Source of the DNA: Methanosphaera sp.
GTDB taxonomy: Archaea; Methanobacteriota; Methanobacteria; Methanobacteriales; Methanobacteriaceae
Reading direction: 5' to 3'
Assembly (NCBI GenBank): GCA_017430835.1
Contig: JAFRMD010000149.1
Coordinates: forward strand, 1 to 21,241
DNA length: 21,241 nt
The notes under the pieces are model-generated. The model was not told where the DNA came from and did no database searches. It was given only the letters and a program-made list of their open reading frames with translations. The position numbers and the translations under genes are program-made. Shown one piece after another: positions 15,493 through 21,241 of the stretch. How positions within the stretch are numbered: the first letter of the stretch is position 1; each line of letters begins with the position of its first letter.

Positions 15493-16887
15493 CTATTCAA
15501 ACATTCTTATTACTTTAGTATATTTCCAACTATTTGAATTTATTAGGCTATTGTATTTTCTACGTTCTTTTAATTTGTTTTCTTTTAATATTTTTGTTTT
15601 TTCATATTCTCTTGTTTGTTTTTTAGTTACTTTGATTAATTTTCTTAAAGATAAGTATTCCTCTAAGTTTTCAGATATTAGCATCTGTTGGAAAATTGTT
15701 CTATTATATGAATTTAAGTTTAGGAAAAATATTTTATAGAAATATTCATCTTCAAGTATTTCCTTAAGTTGTTGTTGATTATCTTCAAATATTTTACGTT
15801 GATTCAACTGTTTTTTATGCGTCATTTTGTCAAATGCATTTATGATTACATTAAATACGTTTTTATCAAGATGGTAATAATTGGTCATTTCTTCATCATA
15901 GGTTTTTCGTATTTGGTCAAATTCTATGTGATTTTCAGAAATGATGACCTGTTCGAATATTCTTCTATGTCTATAAGATACAGAGTTAATAAAATCAAGG
16001 TAATACTTTTTATCGTTTAATATTTTTATGAAGTCTTCTTTCAATGCTTGGAAATATTCTTCTTTAAATGGTTTTTTTAGATTATTATATCTCATGTAAT
16101 TATTTTTTATTTTATTGTTAAGTAAGTGTTTTTTATAGTTATCAAATTCATGATTTTCTCTAAATGTTTCAATAACTAGGTTTGAAACACCAATTGAACT
16201 AATAAAACGAAGGTCTCCATTCATAGTTGAGGAAGTGGAATACCATCTTCTTATGAATAAAAATTCATTTAGGAAGCAAATTCTTTTTGCGGTAAGTAAT
16301 GCTTTGTAAAAGAAAACGTTGTCCTCAAATATTAAACCTTCAGGGAATCGAATATTTTCTCGATTAATAAAATCTCTTTTGTACAATTTACTCCATGGAG
16401 TAACACTGGCTTGAAACATTAAATCTCCAATATCTTTATAATTGAATACGTCACTACCAACTTTTCTATAGATTTTTTGCATGGAATATACTTCTGTTTC
16501 ATAGTATCGGTCTTCAGCATCAACATAGTTTATTGCTTTAAACATTACAAAATCCACATCTCTTTCTTTTAAACGATCATAACTATGTTCAAGTGCTGTT
16601 AACTCAAGAACATCATCGGAATCCATACAGAATAAACATTCTCCTTTAGCTAATTCAATTCCCCTATTTGTAGCTACTGCATGTCCTCCATTTTCTTGGT
16701 CAATTACAGTAATTCTATCATCCTTTGCTTCGTATTCTCTAAGTATTTCTAGGGAATTATCTGGTGATCCATCGTTTACACATATTATTTCAATATCTTT
16801 TAATGTTTGATTGACTATACTGTCTAAGCAGTCTCGTATATAATCTTCAACATTATATACAGGAACTACTACGGAAACTTTAACCAT
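15493..16887 (-). CDS. Family-2 glycosyltransferase
   Basis: 464 residues from ATG at 16887. AGGTGA at 16893-16898 has the usual spacing to this ATG, while the in-frame ATG at 16896 sits directly on the site. GT-A motifs: VKVSVVVPVYNVEDYIRD at the start, VNDGSPD at 37-43, GHAVATNRGIELAKGE at about 68-83, DSDD at 89-92, TPWSKLYKRD, and FEDNVFFYKALL. The N-terminal half is close in sequence to the other two glycosyltransferases here. The C-terminal ~200 residues are Lys/Glu/Asn-rich and helical, ending in SNSWKYTKVIRMFE, the S.SWK.T..R tail of bacterial surface-polysaccharide enzymes. It follows the 16899-18164 gene by 11 bases, so the two form an operon. Donor sugar unknown. Confidence 0.9.
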   Translation of the reverse strand: MVKVSVVVPVYNVEDYIRDCLDSIVNQTLKDIEIICVNDGSPDNSLEILREYEAKDDRITVIDQENGGHAVATNRGIELAKGECLFCMDSDDVLELTALEHSYDRLKERDVDFVMFKAINYVDAEDRYYETEVYSMQKIYRKVGSDVFNYKDIGDLMFQASVTPWSKLYKRDFINRENIRFPEGLIFEDNVFFYKALLTAKRICFLNEFLFIRRWYSTSSTMNGDLRFISSIGVSNLVIETFRENHEFDNYKKHLLNNKIKNNYMRYNNLKKPFKEEYFQALKEDFIKILNDKKYYLDFINSVSYRHRRIFEQVIISENHIEFDQIRKTYDEEMTNYYHLDKNVFNVIINAFDKMTHKKQLNQRKIFEDNQQQLKEILEDEYFYKIFFLNLNSYNRTIFQQMLISENLEEYLSLRKLIKVTKKQTREYEKTKILKENKLKERRKYNSLINSNSWKYTKVIRMFE

Positions 16888-16892
16888 TTCAT

Positions 16893-16898
16893 TCACCT
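16893..16898 (-). promoter_or_regulatory. Ribosome binding site deciding the start of the second minus-strand glycosyltransferase
   Basis: AGGTGA on the minus strand, immediately after the stop codon of the preceding gene and five bases before ATG at 16887. It overlaps nothing needed for an ATG at 16896, which would be at zero spacing. Confidence 0.6.
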
Positions 16899-18164
16899 TT
16901 ATTTGTTAAAAATGTGTTTTAATGTTCTCAGAGTTTCTGTTATGTTCCAACTTTTTGATGATAAAACAGCGTCGGTAGATTCTTTTATTTCAGCAACATC
17001 TTCTCTAAGTTGTTCAACTTCAATTTCTAATAATTGAGTTCTCTGGGTCACGTTTTTCTCTGTTTCTTTCAGAGCCTGGAAAGATAACTGTTCCAACTCT
17101 TTATTTTTGTCTGTGTTTTCTGTTTTTATTTGAACATATTTTCTAAGATAACGGGCATCAATAAAATTATCGTTCAGTAATGTTTCTCTAAATAAACATT
17201 CCTTAATTGTTCTAAAATCATCTAATTCCTGATTGATTTTCTCTACTTCTTCGGGGTTATTGTTCATTGCCATTTCAACGTATGGGTATCCGAAATCATT
17301 TTCATCATAATAGTCATTGATATTTGGGAATACTCTTGGAAGAATGTCTTTAATGTCTTCATCAATTAAGTTATCTTCAAATGTTAAGTATTTAAGAAAC
17401 TCTTTTTTATAACCTTCAAGAGAATTATAGAATTCATGTTCCTTCAATATATCGAATGTATTTTTAAAGTGTTGGATGTAATCATATTTTTTGGAATAGT
17501 TATTTACTTTCTTATTTACTCCACCAGCAACTTTGTTATTATAACCATATAAATCAGCATTTGTTGCGTAAATTTCATCAATATTTACTAGAACTGTTGC
17601 TAAAAATATTGGGTCCTGACCACGAAGTAAGTCGGGGAAAACAATTTCATGTTTATCAATTAATTCTTTCTTAAAGATATTTCTATAGAAAGCAAAAGGT
17701 ATACCATAGTCTACTGGTAATACTACTTCAGTTTGGTCAAAATATTTAAAATCAGTGTTTTTAAAGTCATATCTTTTATCAATGCTTCCATCTAAGTTAA
17801 TTCTTTTAAGGTTTGCTCCAACCATATCCGCATTATTTTTGTTTCCGATGAAATACATTTTTTCTAGTGCATTGTTATCTAAGTATACATCGTCGGCATC
17901 TAAAAATGCTATGTATTCACCGGTAGCTTTTGAAATTCCAGTATTTCTTGCTTTTCCTGACCCTTGATTTTCTTGGTTGTAAATCTTTATGAAATTGTAT
18001 TCTTTTTCTAGTTTTTCCAGTATTTCTAAGGAATTGTCAGTTGAACCATCATTAACACATATTAGTTCAACATCTTTTAATGTTTGATTATAGACACTTA
18101 AAACTGCGTTTTCAATATATTTTGACGCATTATATACTGGCATAATAATAGATATTTTTACCAT
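16899..18164 (-). CDS. Family-2 glycosyltransferase with C-terminal coiled coil
   Basis: 421 residues, start ATG with GGAGA about six bases upstream. GT-A motifs: KISIIMPVYNASKYIENAVL at 3-22, VNDGSTDNSLEIL at 37-49, GSGKARNTGISKATGEYIAF at about 68-87, DADD at 89-92, and DLLRGQDPIFLATVLVNIDE in the acceptor-binding half. Residues ~355-410 form a charged heptad-like coiled coil, ending in SSKSWNITETLRTLKHIF, the S.SW..T..LR tail common to surface-polysaccharide glycosyltransferases of Gram-positive bacteria. It is the first gene of an operon with the next glycosyltransferase. Function: transfer of one sugar in surface glycan assembly; the sugar cannot be told from sequence. Confidence 0.9.
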   Translation of the reverse strand: MVKISIIMPVYNASKYIENAVLSVYNQTLKDVELICVNDGSTDNSLEILEKLEKEYNFIKIYNQENQGSGKARNTGISKATGEYIAFLDADDVYLDNNALEKMYFIGNKNNADMVGANLKRINLDGSIDKRYDFKNTDFKYFDQTEVVLPVDYGIPFAFYRNIFKKELIDKHEIVFPDLLRGQDPIFLATVLVNIDEIYATNADLYGYNNKVAGGVNKKVNNYSKKYDYIQHFKNTFDILKEHEFYNSLEGYKKEFLKYLTFEDNLIDEDIKDILPRVFPNINDYYDENDFGYPYVEMAMNNNPEEVEKINQELDDFRTIKECLFRETLLNDNFIDARYLRKYVQIKTENTDKNKELEQLSFQALKETEKNVTQRTQLLEIEVEQLREDVAEIKESTDAVLSSKSWNITETLRTLKHIFNK

Positions 18165-18204
18165 AGTTAATTCTCCGAAATTAATTGTACAAAATTTTAT
18201 ATTA

Positions 18205-18215
18205 TTTATATTTAT
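18205..18215 (-). promoter_or_regulatory. Candidate TATA box for the glycosyltransferase operon
   Basis: On the minus strand the stretch reads AAATATAAATA, about 45 bases before ATG at 18164. A start ~25 bases downstream would leave a short leader with GGAGA. Other AT-rich matches lie further up (near 18225-18236). Confidence 0.3.
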
Positions 18216-18360
18216 CTTTTTTATGAAATATATATTTTTTTTATTTAAATTGACAATTATAGATTTTAATTATTTGAATTTCAAAATTAATAAATTAAGT
18301 GTTGTAAAAATGAATAAAACATAATAAAAAGATAATAGGTGGTGGTTATGTAATAAATAG

Positions 18361-20514
18361 TTATTGATATGGACTGAAATCCGAATTCATATTAAATGGT
18401 AACCATTCGATATCAATCTTTATAATTTCACCATCATTAACGTCTTGTTTATGAATATATGGTTTATCATGCCATAATAACTTGTTTTCATCAAATATAA
18501 CTTTGTCATTTACTGTTAATTTAGTGTAATCAATATATATTGGGAATTTGATTTTATTTTTATCTCTAGAAAATCTACTTCTTAGGACAATTTTTAATTT
18601 TCCACTATTCATTACTTTAACTAGTAAGGTGATTTTTGAATTATCACTTCTTATAACTATTCCTCCCCCTTTTGAAACGGGAATCCATGAAATAGTTCTT
18701 ATAAATGCGTTTAAATCAGAACATTCCAATAGTTCGATTGAATTATTTTTTCCATAGTTTTGTATGTCTATACGTGCTGAAATATATTTTAACAAGTATT
18801 TTTTCGCCTTCAAATCAAGATCCTGGTAATCTGGAACTTCCAAATGCCTGTTTAACCATCCAATTTCTTCATTATCATAATTTTTATTGCTTATTGTCAC
18901 ATCATTAATCATTTTTACAATAGAAAATATGGGATAAGTGTACTGTAAAGGAAAGTATTTTTTAGTCGTAATTTTTAATGCAGCCCAATCATATATTCTT
19001 GGTGAGAAGTATGTTTGAAAAGTATTCCTAAATGATTTTGTTAGAAAAATATTTTTTAGATATTTATTTATTTCATTAAGATTGAAGTATTTTTTGTTTT
19101 CTTGAATTTCAATATCTTCACTAGTTTTTTCACTAATTAATTCAAGATTCTTTATTTTTAAAGGATAACTTTCATTTAAATATTTGGCATATTCAACTGT
19201 GTTAATATCTATTCCTTTACCATCTTGGAATTTGAAGTCTAATAATTTTGGACAGTACCTTACAAATATTAATGTTATTAATAAATCATTATCTCTCCAG
19301 TCTTCGGTTGAACGTTTTAATTTGGCGATATCTGAATCGATTAATGGATTTAAAAGAATGTTATTGGTTAAATAGGATACAGTACTTTGTTTTCCAAAAT
19401 GATTTGTTCTTCTTGTTTCCCTATAATTCACGTAAGGAAATTCATCTTCAGAGATATCATATTCCTTAACATATTCTTTGAAATTATCTTTAAATACTTC
19501 TTCTACGGAATTAGTTAATTCACCAGAGATATTCTGGGATCTTTGACTATAAAATTCATCATCTGCAGCTTCATAACCTCTTAACATACCACCACCTGCA
19601 CCTGTCACTCTATAGGTGGGATTGGTGTTTTTAGCGTTTTGATAATGCATTTGGTTATGAAAACCTAATTTCACGTAATATGAAACGTTTAATGATGTTG
19701 CAATATCTTGAAAATATTGGGGGTTTTTAACGATGTTCTCTTGATTATTTAATTTAAAGTCGTAATAATTTGCAATTTCTGATGCTATTTCAAAATCAGC
19801 AGCATGAGTATGCAAGTCATTATCTATTGATCTAATCATAATTTTATTCAAATCTATTTTAGAAGATAATAATAATGCAAAATTAAGTCGAGAATCGTAT
19901 CCTCCAGTCAAATCAAAAGATAAATTGTCTGTTTCTAATTTAATTTGTCGAAAGAGATTGATCCATTTATAAAACCATTTATCTAAAATCTCCATAGCTT
20001 CTGGTGAATCTAAATCAAGAGTATTTTCCTCATAGTCTATTGGCGAAAAATCAATTGTTTCTTTTTTAATATCTATTTTTATATATTTGTTTCTAGGAAT
20101 AAGTTTAATTTCATTTATTAAAGTTTCTTTATATGATAAAGTGCATAAAGTACTTGATAAATATGATTTAGCAATTTTAATGTTTAAACTGAGTTTAACT
20201 TTATGTTTTAAATAATTAACTAACTTCAAAAATGAATTAGATATACAGAAATATTTATCATTCTTATAAATGTATAATCCATAACATCCATTAAAATCCT
20301 GGTGTATGAAGATATTGTCATCAGTTTTATTGATGTAAACATAAGTTCCATCAGGTGTTAAATCAGAGGGATTATCTAAATTATCCCTAACAATGTTATA
20401 ACCCTCTTCTTTTTCTATTATCATATATCCATATAATTTAGTTTTTATTGAATTCAAATTTTCTGAATCCAAAATAAAAAATTCTTCTCCAAACAATTCT
20501 TCAAATTCTGACAT
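18361..20514 (-). CDS. Asparagine-synthase-like ATP-pyrophosphatase with C-terminal beta module
   Basis: 717 residues. Residues ~1-165 have the order of a glutaminase-type (GATase II) domain (FNGCYGLYIY near 74-83, LIPRNKYIKI near 138-147), but the protein begins MSEFEELFGEEF, so the N-terminal nucleophile Cys2 of active glutaminases is missing. The ATP-pyrophosphatase (Asn_synthase) core begins near 195 with SFDLTGGYDSRLNFALLL; the GGxDS loop binds ATP. RVTGAGGGMLRGYE and the NNILLNPLIDSDI region follow, as in family members. Residues ~600-710 are an added beta-rich module with PIYIDYTKLTVNDKVI and LLWHDKPY, homologous to the N-terminal part of the first LicD protein. Such proteins occur in capsule and aminoglycan loci and make amide bonds; here the donor is probably free ammonia or an amine. 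AAGGG precedes ATG at 20514. The substrate is unknown. Confidence 0.88.
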   Translation of the reverse strand: MSEFEELFGEEFFILDSENLNSIKTKLYGYMIIEKEEGYNIVRDNLDNPSDLTPDGTYVYINKTDDNIFIHQDFNGCYGLYIYKNDKYFCISNSFLKLVNYLKHKVKLSLNIKIAKSYLSSTLCTLSYKETLINEIKLIPRNKYIKIDIKKETIDFSPIDYEENTLDLDSPEAMEILDKWFYKWINLFRQIKLETDNLSFDLTGGYDSRLNFALLLSSKIDLNKIMIRSIDNDLHTHAADFEIASEIANYYDFKLNNQENIVKNPQYFQDIATSLNVSYYVKLGFHNQMHYQNAKNTNPTYRVTGAGGGMLRGYEAADDEFYSQRSQNISGELTNSVEEVFKDNFKEYVKEYDISEDEFPYVNYRETRRTNHFGKQSTVSYLTNNILLNPLIDSDIAKLKRSTEDWRDNDLLITLIFVRYCPKLLDFKFQDGKGIDINTVEYAKYLNESYPLKIKNLELISEKTSEDIEIQENKKYFNLNEINKYLKNIFLTKSFRNTFQTYFSPRIYDWAALKITTKKYFPLQYTYPIFSIVKMINDVTISNKNYDNEEIGWLNRHLEVPDYQDLDLKAKKYLLKYISARIDIQNYGKNNSIELLECSDLNAFIRTISWIPVSKGGGIVIRSDNSKITLLVKVMNSGKLKIVLRSRFSRDKNKIKFPIYIDYTKLTVNDKVIFDENKLLWHDKPYIHKQDVNDGEIIKIDIEWLPFNMNSDFSPYQ

Positions 20515-20700
20515 AATAGACCCTTGTAATTAGATTCATTTAATTAACTAATAATATACACTGTAATAATTTATATCATTTACAATCATATATAATTGCC
20601 TAAAAAATTTTAACATTGTAATTTGTATGCTATTTGATTATTTTTTTCACGATTAATGTGCATTATTAAAATATGATTATAATGATTTTAAGAAAAAATT

Positions 20701-20982
20701 CAACAAATAAATGGAAAACAACTAAAAAATGAATAAATCGATTCATATAAAAAGCAACATGATGTGGAGCAGTTTATGTCCAAAAACAGATGAAAAATCA
20801 ATGTACAAATCAATAGCCAAAAATTCAATATAGGATATTATTTACACATATTTCATGCAATTATAATAACAACAATTATGCAAGAGATATACTAAATCAA
20901 AAACAAAATCAATAAAGATATCAAAACAGAAGAAGGAATAATCTCAAAACTAATCACATTTATGAAAAAACATTATAAGTGA
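20701..20982 (+). pseudogene. Possible decayed gene remnant, identity unknown
   Basis: In one constant plus-strand frame the sequence reads protein-like stretches broken by three stops (TAA 20734, TGA 20791, TAA 20893) before a final TGA at 20980-20982: IDSYKKQHDVEQFMSKNR, KINVQINSQKFNIGYYLHIF and IKNKINKDIKTEEGIISKL with ITFMKKHYK. Codon use (AAA, AAT, ATA) matches native genes of the window, and the TGA at 20791 is one base from a Trp codon. This suggests a small gene or part of a transposase lost by point mutations rather than frameshifts. In such AT-rich DNA chance frames of this kind also occur, so confidence is low. Confidence 0.3.
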
Positions 20983-21082
20983 CTGTATTTTTCACTGTAA
21001 TAAAACACAAATAATAACTCAAAAAATAATTAACGGACAAAAACCTGCTAGCATGGTATAAAAAAAATAAATGGGAATCTAT

Positions 21083-21190
21083 AACTGTTATAGGCTCATA
21101 AGAGGGCGTGCAACAATTATGTGAAATAATGTCTTGTTGACTCCCCAGATTTTAGTGAAACTGTTAGAATAGTTAACAGTTCGCTCTTAG
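21083..21190. ncRNA. Nested inverted repeats: possible structured RNA
   Basis: Three helices fold together. TAAGAG (21099-21104) plus CG (21107-21108) pair with CG and CTCTTA (21182-21189) over a GG bulge. CAACA (21111-21115) pairs with TGTTG (21135-21139), continuing as ATTAT/ATAAT (21116-21120 with 21126-21130) around a GTGAA loop. AACTGTTA (21159-21166) pairs perfectly with TAACAGTT (21174-21181). A second copy of AACTGTTA at 21083-21090 could compete for the same partner. G+C is higher than the surroundings and an oligo-T run follows at 21227-21233. I recognise no known RNA family, and strand is uncertain. The same bases also read as the tail of the decayed frame upstream. Confidence 0.3.
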
Positions 21191-21241
21191 TATTATAATA
21201 TTATATTATATTTGTATTTGATTTTGTTTTTTTATTTGTTG

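Larger units (their letters stand above)
20515..21241. other. Region without intact genes at the right end
   Basis: About 720 bases. 20515-20700 is AT-rich and should contain the promoter of the Asn-synthase-like gene (TATA-like stretches near 20549-20560 and 20566-20580 on the minus strand). 20701-20982 reads as a decayed plus-strand frame. 21081-21190 is less AT-rich and holds nested inverted repeats, followed by a T-rich tail (seven T residues at 21227-21233). No intact ORF of convincing length is present. Confidence 0.55.

Noticed and set aside
20729..20833. Short ATG-started ORF of ~34 codons near the right end
   Set aside because: No ribosome binding site, and another frame through the same bases has longer protein-like stretches; it is better read as part of a decayed region.
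1..21241. CRISPR array, tRNA, rRNA or intact insertion sequence
   Set aside because: No regularly spaced direct repeats, no tRNA cloverleaf with GTTCRA-type T loop, and no intact transposase were seen by eye. Sensitive searches could still find degenerate copies.

Overview
The window is very AT-rich archaeal DNA, most likely from a gut methanogen of the order Methanobacteriales, with Methanosphaera the best guess. The grounds are archaeal-type house-keeping genes (archaeal/eukaryal-type pheT, archaeosine-type tgtA, Zn-binding pyrI), AGGTGA-type ribosome binding sites with TATA boxes, oligo-T terminators, and many surface-glycan genes of bacterial style. The genus is inferred from gene repertoire and composition only.

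Layout. Positions 1-2989 carry two tandem same-strand surface proteins with Ig-like repeats; the first is cut by the window edge, and the two share a homologous C-terminus. Next come a minus-strand HTH regulator with a Cys cluster (3041-3439) and, divergent from it, a His-rich small membrane protein followed closely by pheT (3649-5707). An aldo/keto reductase with two ferredoxin-like Cys clusters follows (5789-6940), then a minus-strand SAM methyltransferase (6954-7574) and a gene-free stretch of about 400 bases. Two LicD-family genes lie at 7976-10840. A minus-strand tgtA-pyrI pair (10896-13373) is followed by a small membrane-anchored Asn/Thr/Lys-rich protein (13507-14007). The rest is three family-2 glycosyltransferases (14173-18164) and an asparagine-synthase-like protein (18361-20514). 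The last ~720 bases hold no intact gene; they contain a probable decayed reading frame and a compact set of nested inverted repeats that could be a structured RNA or part of the decayed gene.

How it fits together. Two LicD proteins (phosphoryl-alditol/choline transferase fold), three GT2 enzymes, an Asn-synthase-like ATP-pyrophosphatase and possibly the methyltransferase look like a set that builds and decorates a cell-surface glycopolymer, interleaved with house-keeping genes (pheT, tgtA, pyrI). The strongest link is a homologous ~67-residue beta-rich module ending in a WHD-centred block. It lies N-terminal in the first LicD protein and C-terminal in the Asn-synthase-like protein. The Ig-like secreted proteins are plausible cell-surface partners. 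No CRISPR array, tRNA, rRNA or intact mobile element was seen.
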